Assembly (NCBI GenBank): GCA_036399835.1
Contig: DASWMI010000153.1
Location: 1-18,128 of the forward strand
DNA length: 18,128 nucleotides
Source of the DNA: DASYML01 sp036399835
GTDB lineage: Bacteria > Acidobacteriota > Blastocatellia > Pyrinomonadales > Pyrinomonadaceae
Direction of reading: 5' to 3'
The translations under genes were made by a program, and so were the position numbers. Positions 1 to 6,867 of this stretch are shown here, one piece after another. Each line of letters opens with the position of its first letter. Position 1 is the first letter of the stretch. The notes beneath the pieces are model-generated. The model had not been told where the DNA came from, made no database searches, and was given only the letters and a program-made list of their open reading frames with translations.

Positions 1-327
1 ACTCGGAACAATACACGACGAACCGGAAATCAATCCTCTTTCATTCATCTTTGAAGCTGGCGCGTCCGTTCGTTTTTTCCATCACACAACGCCTGCCGCG
101 GGTGACGGGTAGACATTTAGCAGGACTGAAAATTATTGGGATTCGGATTATTTGATGATGAGAAGCGGGCTAATTTTTGATTGGGGGATAGATTTAAAGG
201 TTTTGCTGGTCTACAATAGCGGTTCTTCAGGTAATCACAATAGTTTTTTGACGTCTCCGCAAGCTTTAGCGGTGTATGCTGTACGGGCCGAGAAGTTCAA
301 ATCGAGGGTCTAGGGGGAACTGACATA
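1..327. other. Gene-free leader region upstream of the methyltransferase
   Basis: No convincing coding region is seen on either strand; the stretch is more AT-rich than the flanking genes. A TTGACG hexamer at 248-253 resembles a -35 box, but no good -10 sits 16-18 bases downstream (TATGCT at 275-280 is 21 bases away). TACAAT at 212-217 resembles a -10 box without a clear partner. The region probably carries the promoter of the gene starting at 328, but I cannot fix it. Confidence 0.5.
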
Positions 328-981
328 GTGCAGAACGTAACCACACTGTCGAAGACGGACACCTCCGCTGGCACGTTTTACGACCAGATTGCAAAATTCT
401 ATAACATCACCTTCAAGTTCAATGGCTACGGGCGTTCGCTGGACCAGTATCTGCGCGACAACCCTTTGCCTCTTTCCCCCGGCGCAAGAGTTCTGGATGC
501 TGGCTGCGGGACTGGCCTACTGACGCTGGCCCTGCTCAAGGCCCTGGATATTTCGGTCCAGATTACGGCGCTAGACCTTTCAGCATCTTCGCTCGAAACG
601 GCGCGCAAATCTGTCGAAGAGAGCGGCGAGCGTAGTAGCCAGAATATCTCCTTTATGCAGGGCAACCTGCTTTCGCTTCCCTTTCAGGACAGCTCCTTCG
701 AGCTGATCGTCACGAGCGGGGCGCTCGAATACGTGCCGTTGCGTGAAGGCTTCGGCGAGTTGGCCCGCGTGCTCGCGCCAGGGGGGCATCTGCTCTATCT
801 TCCGGTCAGGCCGTCGCCCATCAGCACGCTGCTCGAATTGATGTTTCGCTTCAAGGCCCATCCGCCGCAGGAGCTTGCCAGAAATACCGAACGCTATTTC
901 CGCATCGTCAACCACTATCGCTTCCCGCCCTTGCACCCAATCGGCTGGACCAAAACCGCCGTGCTCGCGCAGAAAGTTTGA
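328..981 (+). CDS. Class I SAM-dependent methyltransferase, UbiE/Methyltransf_11-like
   Basis: A 217-residue cytosolic protein that probably transfers a methyl group from S-adenosylmethionine to an unknown small molecule or lipid. Motif I, VLDAGCGTG, is at residues 55-63. An acidic residue after strand 2 (D83 in ALDLS) should bind the ribose hydroxyls. The stretch near 111-135 (GNLLSLPF followed by DSSFELIVTSGALEYV) matches motifs II/III, and LARVLAPGGHLLYL (about 146-159) is the usual post-motif-III strand. The GTG start is supported by AGGGGG at 312-317, ten bases upstream. It converges on the sugar dehydrogenase gene with a 37-base gap and no visible terminator. The fold is secure; the substrate cannot be read from sequence, and no quinone-biosynthesis neighbours support a ubiE or menG call. 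Confidence 0.9.
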   Translation: MQNVTTLSKTDTSAGTFYDQIAKFYNITFKFNGYGRSLDQYLRDNPLPLSPGARVLDAGCGTGLLTLALLKALDISVQITALDLSASSLETARKSVEESGERSSQNISFMQGNLLSLPFQDSSFELIVTSGALEYVPLREGFGELARVLAPGGHLLYLPVRPSPISTLLELMFRFKAHPPQELARNTERYFRIVNHYRFPPLHPIGWTKTAVLAQKV

Positions 982-1018
982 TTGTCAGGAAGAGGATTTT
1001 AAAGCCGGGGGCGAAGAA

Positions 1019-2170
1019 TTATTTAACAGGCACGAGACGCAGGACGCGGTCATCATCGCGTGCGGGCGTGCCGCGCCCGTCCTGGTTTGAGGTGGAGAAA
1101 TAGATCGCGCCGTCAGGCCCTTCGGCCACCTCGCGTATCCTCCCGTATTTGCTTTCGAGTAATGCTTCCTGGCTCACCACACGCCTGCCGTCGAGCACGA
1201 CGCGTATGATGCGCTGGCCGCGCAGACAGCCGAAGAAAAAATTTCCCTTGAATTGAGGAAAGGCAGAGCCGCGATAGAACATCCCGCTCGCGGGCGCGAC
1301 CGCAGGCGTGTATTCAAGGAGCGGCGATTCCAGCCCCTCGCGCGTCTGCCTGTGGTGGACCAGCGGCCAGCCGTAGTTTTTGCCGCGCTCGACGATGTTG
1401 ACCTCATCGCCGCCTCCCGGCCCGTCAAAGCCCGATGGGCCATGTTCGGTCTGAAACATGAGATTTGTGCCGGGCTGCCAGTCCAGACCCTGCGAGTTGC
1501 GATGGCCGTAGGACCAGATTTCCGGTCGCGCGTTTTGCCGGCCCACAAAAGGATTGTCCTGTGGCACCGAGCCGTCGTCGTTGAGCCGCAGGGTCTTGCC
1601 ACCGAGCGAGTCCAGCTTCTGCGCTATCTCTCGCTCACCGGCATCGCCCGTCGTCACGTAGAGCTTGCCGTCTGGACCAAAGCGCAGCCGAGTTCCGGCG
1701 TGAAACTGCGCGGCGGGAATATCTTCTATGATGAGCTTGCGGTCCGCGAGCGCCGTGCCTGTCTCTCGAAAGCGCACGACGCGGACGCGCGTTTCGCCGC
1801 TGCTGTCGTAAGCATACGAGAGATAAAGCAGATGGTTGGTCGCAAACTGCGGGTGCAGGGCGAGGCCCATCAGTCCGCTTTCGCTGCTCGCTTCGACATC
1901 CGCGATGGTCGCCAGCGGCTCAGGACGCAGACGATTATTCTCAACGACGCGGACTCTGCCGGGCCGCTCCGTCAGAAAGACACGTCCGTCCGGAGCGAAG
2001 ACAATGGACCAGGGCACTTGCAGACCGCTGACAAACGTTTCGACGCGAAAGCTCACCTCGCGCGAAGAGGTGCTCTCAATCTCGCCAGCGCCCCTCCCCT
2101 CAGGCCCGTTGCCGCAGGCCCAGATCAGAAAGAGGCCAAGCGCGAGTGATAAGTAGAGAATAGATTTCAT
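1019..2170 (-). CDS. PQQ-dependent aldose/sugar dehydrogenase (GSDH family) lipoprotein
   Basis: A 383-residue six-bladed beta-propeller enzyme of the soluble glucose/aldose dehydrogenase family (E. coli YliI type), expected to oxidise sugars with PQQ outside the cytoplasm. The N-terminus has a basic residue, a hydrophobic run and a lipobox-like IWAC with Cys19, so it is probably lipid-anchored. Family signatures are all present: VPWSIVFAPDG (about 52-62), GLMGLALHPQF (99-109), FHAGTRLRFGPDGKLY with the expected catalytic His157, GHRNSQGL (222-229), EHGP (242-245) and GGDEVN (253-258). I chose the ATG at 2170 over an in-frame TTG at 2203 because it places the signal sequence correctly. Neither start has a Shine-Dalgarno sequence, and a promoter-like pair lies directly upstream of the ATG. 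No PQQ biosynthesis genes are in the window. The sugar substrate is unknown. Confidence 0.92.
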   Translation of the reverse strand: MKSILYLSLALGLFLIWACGNGPEGRGAGEIESTSSREVSFRVETFVSGLQVPWSIVFAPDGRVFLTERPGRVRVVENNRLRPEPLATIADVEASSESGLMGLALHPQFATNHLLYLSYAYDSSGETRVRVVRFRETGTALADRKLIIEDIPAAQFHAGTRLRFGPDGKLYVTTGDAGEREIAQKLDSLGGKTLRLNDDGSVPQDNPFVGRQNARPEIWSYGHRNSQGLDWQPGTNLMFQTEHGPSGFDGPGGGDEVNIVERGKNYGWPLVHHRQTREGLESPLLEYTPAVAPASGMFYRGSAFPQFKGNFFFGCLRGQRIIRVVLDGRRVVSQEALLESKYGRIREVAEGPDGAIYFSTSNQDGRGTPARDDDRVLRLVPVK

Positions 2171-2175
2171 CAGTT

Positions 2176-2203
2176 GGTATAAAGCAAGGGATGAACGCAG
2201 CAA
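2176..2203 (-). promoter_or_regulatory. Candidate promoter of the sugar dehydrogenase gene (leaderless)
   Basis: On the minus strand, TTGCTG (2203-2198) and TATACC (2181-2176) are separated by 16 bases. Transcription would start close to 2170, which is the A of the chosen ATG, matching the lack of a ribosome binding site. Both hexamers are imperfect, so this is tentative. Confidence 0.35.
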
Positions 2204-2251
2204 CTCTGAACGATGAAGGATAAGCTACTGGCGCATTGGTTGATTTATTGA

Positions 2252-2268
2252 TTGACTCGATGAGTCAA
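2252..2268. repeat. TTGACTC-GAT-GAGTCAA intergenic palindrome
   Basis: A perfect 7-bp inverted repeat around a 3-base centre, in the spacer between the CBS gene stop and the sugar dehydrogenase start. It could be an operator or a small hairpin. Its GAGTC/GACTC units resemble the much longer hairpin at 12108-12213. Confidence 0.5.
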
Positions 2269-2308
2269 GCTCTCAAGCTCATCTTTCATCATTCCTGCTT
2301 TATCTTTC

Positions 2309-2734
2309 TCATTGAGAGATATATTCGTGAAGCAGCTTGATCTCGTCGCCCTGCTCGCTCAGCTCGACGCGCATCAGGTCGCGTATAGAGAGCATCCCGA
2401 CCCAGCGGTCGCCGTCAACAACGGGCAGGTGGCGCGTGCCTATGCGCTCCATTCTTTCCAGCGCGTCATGCGGCGTCTCATCGCAACGGATGACTGCGCG
2501 CAGCTCGCTCATGATCTCCCTGACGTTAATCCGGCTCGGGTCGCGCCGCGAGACGACTATATGATTGAGCAGGTCGCGCTCCGTGAGGATGCCTATCAGG
2601 CGGCCTTCCTGGTCCAGCACGCAGACCCCGCCGATGTTGCGCTGGGCCATATATTCCGCCGCTTCAAGCACCATTGCCGTGTCGCGTATAGAATAAGGCT
2701 CGCGGTCACGAATCACATGTTTAATCATCATCAT
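2309..2734 (-). CDS. CBS-pair domain protein
   Basis: A 141-residue cytosolic protein made almost entirely of two CBS motifs, about residues 7-65 and 72-130. Each has the expected pattern of a helix, two strands and a G-x-(L/I)-(I/V)-G-(I/M)-L-(T/S)-x-R-D-(L/M) end: GRLIGILTERDLL in the first and DRWVGMLSIRDLM in the second. Such Bateman modules bind adenosine nucleotides (AMP, ATP, SAM) and act as energy or ligand sensors, here without any attached catalytic domain. The start is well fixed: AGGAGGG at 2749-2743 lies eight bases before the first of three consecutive ATG codons. It follows the radical SAM gene by 75 bases with its own TATAAT in the gap, so it may be transcribed separately or jointly. 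Ligand and partner are unknown. Confidence 0.93.
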   Translation of the reverse strand: MMMIKHVIRDREPYSIRDTAMVLEAAEYMAQRNIGGVCVLDQEGRLIGILTERDLLNHIVVSRRDPSRINVREIMSELRAVIRCDETPHDALERMERIGTRHLPVVDGDRWVGMLSIRDLMRVELSEQGDEIKLLHEYISQ

Positions 2735-2791
2735 GACGAGTGCCCTCCTGCTTTTTGGGATCGCAAGTGGTCGGGTCGAGCGTATGCGAGC

Positions 2792-2797
2792 ATTATA
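2792..2797 (-). promoter_or_regulatory. Candidate -10 box (TATAAT) for the CBS gene
   Basis: A perfect TATAAT on the minus strand, about 57 bases upstream of the CBS start codon. The nearest -35-like hexamer, TTGACT, lies over the radical SAM stop codon only 14 bases away, which is too close for a classical promoter. The call therefore rests on the -10 alone. Confidence 0.4.
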
Positions 2798-2809
2798 AAT
2801 GAAGATGCT

Positions 2810-3844
2810 TCAGTCAAAAAGTTTTCCCTGCGCCTCAGGGCGACGAAAAGTCCCAACCCTCGTTTCCTGATAGGCATGCTCGCGCTCGCGGTTAAAGCCG
2901 AGCCGCTCGCAATGAAGGCGAAAGAGAGTTTCAATCGCCTTCCAGTATTCGCCTTTGCCGCGCATACGCTCTCCGAAGACGCTCGAATTGAGCCTGCCTT
3001 CGCGCGCCTCCCTGATACGGCTCAAGACGCGCTCGACTTTTGTCGGGAGCTTCTCGCGCAGGCGCTGCTCGAAGTAGGGAGCGACGCTTCCCGGCAGCCG
3101 CAGCATAGTCATAAAGGCCATGCTCGCACCGGCTTCCCTGGCGCGTTTGAGAAGCCGCGGGATGTCCGTCGAAAGGCCGGGGATGACGGGGGCCAGCCCT
3201 ATCCCAACCTGTATGCCTCTGCGCGACAGCTCCTCCATAGCACGGAAGCGCGCGGCTGGCGAGGGCGCGAAAGGCTCAAGCGCACGCGCCGTCTCGTCAT
3301 CGGCAAAGGGGATGGTGAAGAAGACGCTCGCGCCAGCTTCGGTTGAAAGCTGCGCGAGGAGGTCTGCGTCTCGGCGGACGAGCGCGGACTTGGTGACGAT
3401 GCCGACAGGGTTGCGAAATTCAAGACAGATTTCCAGGCACCGTCGCGTCAACCTGTAATGCGCTTCGAGCGGGAGATACGGGTCCGAGGTAAAAGAGAAG
3501 GTCAGCGCGTCGCCCCGCCAGCTCTTCTTGCGCATCAACTCCTGCCGCAAAAGCTCCGGCGCGCGGACCTTGGCAACAATCTTCGTCTCAAAATCCGTGC
3601 CCGCGCCATAGCCCAGATATTCGTGCGTCGGACGGCTGAAGCAGTAGCTACAGGCGTGCACACAGCCGCGATAACAGTTGACGGAATAATCGAAGCCGAC
3701 ATCCGGGCTGTTGTTGCGCGTGATAATCGAGCGTGTTTCGGTCTCCTCGAAAACCTCCACCTTCGCTTCCGGCGGCTCGCCTATCCATTCGACCGAATGC
3801 GAGAGCCAGGGATTCGGCGGATTCTCAACATAGTGCATAAGCAT
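2810..3844 (-). CDS. PA0069/Rv2578c-family radical SAM protein (SplB-like)
   Basis: A 344-residue radical SAM enzyme related to spore photoproduct lyase-like proteins. The cluster-binding motif is C61-x3-C65-x2-C68 inside NCYRGCVHACSYCFSRP (about 56-72), the hallmark of the PA0069/Rv2578c group; Cys57 is an extra conserved cysteine just before it. The region continues with SFTSDPYLPLE and a TIM-barrel-like C-terminal part including GLAPVIPG and FMTMLRLPG. It should carry a 4Fe-4S cluster and cleave SAM to a 5'-deoxyadenosyl radical; the substrate of this group is not established, though DNA-related chemistry is a common guess because of SplB. The start at 3844 is uncertain: three Met codons lie close together and no clear ribosome binding site is visible. 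It sits between the Sm-like and CBS genes on the same strand. Confidence 0.88.
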   Translation of the reverse strand: MLMHYVENPPNPWLSHSVEWIGEPPEAKVEVFEETETRSIITRNNSPDVGFDYSVNCYRGCVHACSYCFSRPTHEYLGYGAGTDFETKIVAKVRAPELLRQELMRKKSWRGDALTFSFTSDPYLPLEAHYRLTRRCLEICLEFRNPVGIVTKSALVRRDADLLAQLSTEAGASVFFTIPFADDETARALEPFAPSPAARFRAMEELSRRGIQVGIGLAPVIPGLSTDIPRLLKRAREAGASMAFMTMLRLPGSVAPYFEQRLREKLPTKVERVLSRIREAREGRLNSSVFGERMRGKGEYWKAIETLFRLHCERLGFNREREHAYQETRVGTFRRPEAQGKLFD

Positions 3845-3915
3845 TGATGCGGATGGGAAGTTCGGGAGATAAACGTTGAATCAGGAACGATGAACGCGCA
3901 TCCATGAATAAAACC

Positions 3916-3959
3916 AGAGTGAATCATTGTCTCATTTCATTGATTCAATAATTCACTCT
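3916..3959 (-). terminator. AT-rich hairpin followed by a T-rich run, downstream of the Sm-like gene
   Basis: Arms at 3916-3929 (AGAGTGAATCATTG) and 3946-3959 (CAATAATTCACTCT) pair over 14 positions with one mismatch around a 16-base loop. Read on the minus strand the stem is followed by GGTTTTATTC. It lies 31 bases after the Sm-like gene stop, where a rho-independent terminator would be expected. The stem is AT-rich for a terminator, so an operator or repeat element is the alternative. Confidence 0.5.
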
Positions 3960-3990
3960 CTTTAGTTCAATGCCGTCTTCATCGTTGTCT

Positions 3991-4203
3991 TTATGATGCG
4001 TCTCGCGGGAGTATGGATTCGATGCCGTGAAGAAGGACGAAGACCTGGTCCGGCTCGCCCTCTTCACCATGAAGGATTAGCGCGACGTAATCGTTTGTAA
4101 TCTCTGCCACCTTTCCTTCGTACACGCCGCCTGAGAGAGTCTTGATGTCAACAAGCTGTCCCTTATAACGTCTTAACAAATTCTCTACATGCTTAAAGTC
4201 CAT
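3991..4203 (-). CDS. Small Sm/LSm-like protein, unknown role
   Basis: A 70-residue protein with a short N-terminal helix (about 3-12) followed by a predicted small five-strand barrel. GQLVDIKTLSGGVYEGKVAE, then NDYVAL and, after an acidic loop, VFVLLHGIESI follow the Sm1/Sm2 hydrophobic pattern of LSm/Hfq-like proteins. That is a fold inference from strand pattern, not recognition of a named family; no YKH Hfq motif is present, so it is not Hfq itself. The ribosome binding site GGGAGG (4216-4211), seven bases before the ATG, is one of the strongest in the window and suggests good expression. It is followed by a hairpin terminator. RNA binding is possible but unproven. Confidence 0.75.
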   Translation of the reverse strand: MDFKHVENLLRRYKGQLVDIKTLSGGVYEGKVAEITNDYVALILHGEEGEPDQVFVLLHGIESILPRDAS

Positions 4204-4360
4204 TGCTGGTCCTCCCTCTCGCAGCCGGAGAGCGCAAGCAGCTCGGCCAGGCGACGCAGAAGCCGAAAAGCGTTAAAGGAGCAACCTCTTGATGAGCAAG
4301 CAAGAGACTTGAGGCCGACAATCGGATAGCCTATCGAGATGTCCTCTTGCTTCGAGAAAA

Positions 4361-4407
4361 CGCGTGTGGGCGATAAGGCCCCGCGGGCTTGCTATCGCCC
4401 ACGCGCG
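4361..4407 (-). terminator. Strong rho-independent terminator of the J-domain/VOC/secreted-protein cluster
   Basis: Arms at 4361-4375 (CGCGTGTGGGCGATA) and 4393-4407 (TATCGCCCACGCGCG) form a 15-bp stem with one G-T wobble and a 17-base loop. On the minus strand the stem is followed by TTTTC. It starts 12 bases after the stop codon at 4420-4422. A short AAA/TTT flank on the other side could let it act in both directions. Confidence 0.85.
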
Positions 4408-4419
4408 TTTCCCGCAGAG

Positions 4420-5268
4420 CTATTTGACGTAGCCAGTCTTGACCGCCCGCGCCGGTCTTGGAAAACTGTTCGTCTCAATCTTGTAATCGGCGGGAATCTC
4501 AAAGAGACTGCGCGCAGGCTCGCTTCTGTCTATCTGCGTCAGCCGATAGACGGCTTCGCCAAAGCGCGGGTCAGTGCATTTGATCAGGATGTTCCGGCGC
4601 AGCTCCTGCGAATACCATCGCTCGTAGACGACCTGGCCGGGCTGACCGCCGTTCTGGGCCGCCGGAATCTGCGAGGTAATCCGCACGCCTTCCGCCTTGA
4701 CGCCTTCGATGACCTGCGTGCCGAGCGGCTCTATACGGTCGCCCGCCGCGCGCGTGATGTCGTCGGGCAGACTCTGCGGCGTAGTAATCTCGGCTTTGCG
4801 CTCTGCGACTCCATCGAATGAATTGATAATCCTCAGCGCGCGTTGATGCTGCGGGTCCAGAAAGGTAATCGCGCCGTTGGTCGGGTCAAAGAGGATGCTC
4901 GGAATCAACTGGTCTTTGGAGCCATCGAAGTTAACGGCCCGGTCGTGACGCGTGCGCCCCTGGCTATCGCGGAAGATACGCGCCGTCATGGTCCGCACGA
5001 GGCGACGGCCACCGCTCAGGATTTGCGTCGTCTCTTTTTTGCCGATCGCCGAAAAGGGAGCGCCCTGGACCAGTCCCCGACCGTCGAAGGCAAACTCGGC
5101 AGAAGCAAAGCTGGAAGAGAAGTTGTTGCCTGCCTGCCTCTCTGCATCCGTCACGGAAGAGCTTTGCGCCGGAGGCTGCGAGGCTTGCTGCGCCTGCGCG
5201 AGGCGTTGCGCCGGATTTGCCAGCAGCAGGAGCGCCGCCAGAGCGAAACATATTGCTGTCATCTTCAT
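4420..5268 (-). CDS. Secreted hypothetical protein of an acidobacterial-type family
   Basis: A 282-residue exported protein. Residues 1 to about 26 form a signal peptide with a likely cut after AQA. The mature part is soluble and probably beta-rich, with paired stretches such as ARIFRDSQGRTRHD, an aspartate/asparagine-containing ITFLDPQ turn, and a C-terminal block (YERWYSQELRRNILIK, DPRFGEAVYRLTQI, SLFEIPADY) that I recall from many uncharacterised acidobacterial secreted proteins. The overall layout (modified surface protein read as a long antiparallel sheet) is reminiscent of LolA/DUF4412-like proteins, but that is weak. AAGGA about eight bases upstream supports the first ATG. It is the last gene of a three-gene minus cluster, 66 bases after the VOC gene, and is closed by a strong terminator. 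Function unknown. Confidence 0.88.
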   Translation of the reverse strand: MKMTAICFALAALLLLANPAQRLAQAQQASQPPAQSSSVTDAERQAGNNFSSSFASAEFAFDGRGLVQGAPFSAIGKKETTQILSGGRRLVRTMTARIFRDSQGRTRHDRAVNFDGSKDQLIPSILFDPTNGAITFLDPQHQRALRIINSFDGVAERKAEITTPQSLPDDITRAAGDRIEPLGTQVIEGVKAEGVRITSQIPAAQNGGQPGQVVYERWYSQELRRNILIKCTDPRFGEAVYRLTQIDRSEPARSLFEIPADYKIETNSFPRPARAVKTGYVK

Positions 5269-5334
5269 GGCCTTTTCCTTTCTCTAAGAGGCTCTCGCGC
5301 TTCGTTTGCGGCCAGAGCCGGGCCAACCGAGATT

Positions 5335-5721
5335 TTAAGTTCGAGACTCTTCTTCACTGGTCCAGGCCACGAAGAAGAGCCTATAACGGTCAGGGTCTTC
5401 GAGCGTAATAAAGCGCCCGCCCCATCCTTCATCCAAAGGCTGAGAGACATCCACGCCGCGCTCTCTCAGTTCTTCGTAATAAGCATCCACATCTTCGACG
5501 CCGAGAAAAAAATGTACGCCCCGCCCGCGCTTGAGCATCGTTTCGAGCTGCTGGACCAGCGTTAGCTTTAAGTGTCCGGCCCTGAGAGTCGCCATCGGCG
5601 GCTCGGCTTCCGGCGTGCTCGTCAGGACTTCCAGGCCAAGCTGGCCCTCGTAGAAGGCCAGCGATTCTTCCAGGCTGTTGATTTCCAGCAGGAGCAGATC
5701 AAGCCCCGTCAACTTACTCAT
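5335..5721 (-). CDS. VOC-superfamily protein (glyoxalase/bleomycin-resistance fold)
   Basis: A 128-residue protein with two beta-alpha-beta-beta-beta modules. The first covers LDLLLLEINSLEESLAFYEG to LKLTLV (about 7-57), with the typical SLAFYE-x2-LGLEVL helix and turn. The second covers GVHFFLGVEDVDAYYEELRE to RLFFVAW (about 68-122), with ITLEDPDRYRLFF at the usual place of a metal-ligand glutamate. Members include lyases, dioxygenases and resistance proteins that sequester compounds, so no reaction can be assigned. GAAGGAAG just upstream supports the start. It lies 38 bases after the J-domain gene and 66 before the secreted-protein gene, probably in one transcript. Confidence 0.9.
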   Translation of the reverse strand: MSKLTGLDLLLLEINSLEESLAFYEGQLGLEVLTSTPEAEPPMATLRAGHLKLTLVQQLETMLKRGRGVHFFLGVEDVDAYYEELRERGVDVSQPLDEGWGGRFITLEDPDRYRLFFVAWTSEEESRT

Positions 5722-5759
5722 CTACTTCCTTCACCCGAGCCGCCCTTTTCTCTCCCATC

Positions 5760-6362
5760 TTACAGCGCCGTGAGCAGAAGATACACCACGTAAACGCCGC
5801 CGCCGACCGCAGACCAGAAGAGCGCCTCCTGCGCCAGCCTGAAACCGCGCACGGGGCTATCGAGCGCGAGCGATTCTCTCATCAAGCGCATTGCCGAGTG
5901 TGCCATCAGCACGCCGAACCCGACAAGGGCTGCGGCGAGAATCGCCAGCGGCCAGAGAAACCACATCCATTGAAAACGGACCAGCAGGAGCAGGACCAGC
6001 CCCGCCGCCATCATCAGCAGCGCCCCGGCCCAGCGACCGTAAATCGCATCGGCCTCTGCCGCCGCTGGCTGCGCTTCAAGCGGCTCCTGTGTCTCGGGCG
6101 GAGAGTATGGATAAGGCGCAGCGCGGCGAGTTGGCTCGGGGAAGAGGCTCGCGCGCTCTATGTCATAAGCGCGGCGAATCTCTTCGTGACGCAGCACGCC
6201 GTAAGCCTCGTTAATCAGCTTCATACGCTCTTCGCTACCGCCGCGATCCGGATGATGATTGACGGCGAGGCGTTTATAGAGCCGCTCGATCTCGCTCCGC
6301 GGCGCGCTCCGGCTCGCGCCCAGAATCGAGTAATAATCTTTGCTCGCATCAAACCGGCCCAT
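5760..6362 (-). CDS. Membrane-anchored J-domain (DnaJ-like) protein
   Basis: About 200 residues from the chosen ATG. The N-terminal J domain starts with KDYYSILGASRSAPRSEI and holds the HPD motif (HHPDRGG) that stimulates the ATPase of DnaK-type Hsp70 chaperones. It ends near RRAYD. A proline- and alanine-rich linker follows, then three hydrophobic segments (roughly 112-129, 134-155 and 181-199 in this numbering) that should anchor it in the membrane, with the J domain cytosolic. It lacks the zinc-finger and client-binding domains of DnaJ, so it is a specialised co-chaperone. An upstream in-frame TTG (6416) and ATG (6407) would extend it by 15-18 residues; I prefer 6362 because the homology begins there and a promoter sits just upstream. 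First gene of a three-gene cluster. Confidence 0.88.
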   Translation of the reverse strand: MGRFDASKDYYSILGASRSAPRSEIERLYKRLAVNHHPDRGGSEERMKLINEAYGVLRHEEIRRAYDIERASLFPEPTRRAAPYPYSPPETQEPLEAQPAAAEADAIYGRWAGALLMMAAGLVLLLLVRFQWMWFLWPLAILAAALVGFGVLMAHSAMRLMRESLALDSPVRGFRLAQEALFWSAVGGGVYVVYLLLTAL

Positions 6363-6373
6363 ACTGATTTGCG

Positions 6374-6403
6374 ATTTTAGATTCGCTCGCGCCGGTTTGT
6401 AAA
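6374..6403 (-). promoter_or_regulatory. Promoter of the J-domain gene, implying a near-leaderless message
   Basis: Minus strand TTTACA (6403-6398) and TAAAAT (6379-6374) are 18 bases apart, each one mismatch from the sigma-70 consensus. The start of transcription would fall around 6367, about five bases before the ATG at 6362. This agrees with the absence of a ribosome binding site there and would place the alternative upstream starts outside the message. Confidence 0.5.
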
Positions 6404-6499
6404 ACATTTTTCTCAAATCTGTCTTCGGGCGCAGGCTGTGCTAAGCTTGTCCGCAGCGGCAAACATCTGTGGCTCTGAGGCGATGGGAGGTGCGAGAGC

Positions 6500-6856
6500 G
6501 TGGCGCAATTTGCTCCGGGCGATGACCTGGTTTTCCAGCTCGAAAGCGGTTTCGGGCTGCTTCGCGTGCTGGCGCTGGACCAGCTTGATGACGGGCGCAA
6601 GGTCTGGCATCTGCTCGCTTATGAAGAGTTTTTCCCTGATGTGGAATCGGCTGAGCAGGCTTTGGCACGCCCCGGCGCGCTCGGCGTCCGACTCCCGCAC
6701 ATGGCCCTCACCGAACGCGCTTTTGAAAGAACTCCTGCGGCCCTCCTGGGTAATCGTCCAGTGATGGAAGAAGAGCTAGAGGCTTACCGCGAGTGGGTCG
6801 CACGCGAAGGCGCGGTCTCAGACCGCTCGGCCCTGCTCATGCTGGGGATTCGTTGA
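6500..6856 (+). CDS. Conserved-looking hypothetical protein, 118 aa
   Basis: A soluble, acidic protein that I do not recognise. It begins with a short beta-rich half (DLVFQLESGFGLLRVLALD and VWHLLAYEEFFPD), followed by a more helical half ending in EELEAYREWVAREGAVSDRSALLML. There is no signal peptide, membrane segment or cysteine cluster. The GTG start at 6500 has GGGAGG at 6484-6489, ten bases upstream. Its stop codon is 11 bases before the ATG of the M1 aminopeptidase, so the two are almost certainly cotranscribed; it is divergent from the J-domain gene. The codon use matches its neighbours and the clean ribosome site makes it a real gene. Confidence 0.82.
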   Translation: MAQFAPGDDLVFQLESGFGLLRVLALDQLDDGRKVWHLLAYEEFFPDVESAEQALARPGALGVRLPHMALTERAFERTPAALLGNRPVMEEELEAYREWVAREGAVSDRSALLMLGIR

Positions 6857-6867
6857 AGAGGGATCAG

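Noticed and set aside
1..327. Possible riboswitch or partial gene before the methyltransferase
   Set aside because: I see no conserved riboswitch core, stable nested helices or open frame with motifs.
1253..2149. Plus-strand reading frame of 298 codons
   Set aside because: It lies antisense to the sugar dehydrogenase, and its arginine/alanine-rich product has no fold signature.
2312..3346. Long plus-strand reading frame of 344 codons
   Set aside because: It is a mirror of the CBS and radical SAM genes on the minus strand, spans both, and its product has no recognisable domain. The minus-strand genes carry complete motifs.
4296..4352. AAGCAAGAG/CTCTTGCTT inverted repeat near the Sm-like gene
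   Set aside because: The stem is only nine bases with a loop of about 35 bases and no T-run; likely chance, and not listed as a terminator or riboswitch.
6793..6867. N-terminal extension of the M1 aminopeptidase
   Set aside because: The extension overlaps the preceding gene out of frame and would place the signal peptide internally; the ATG at 6868 has its own ribosome site.
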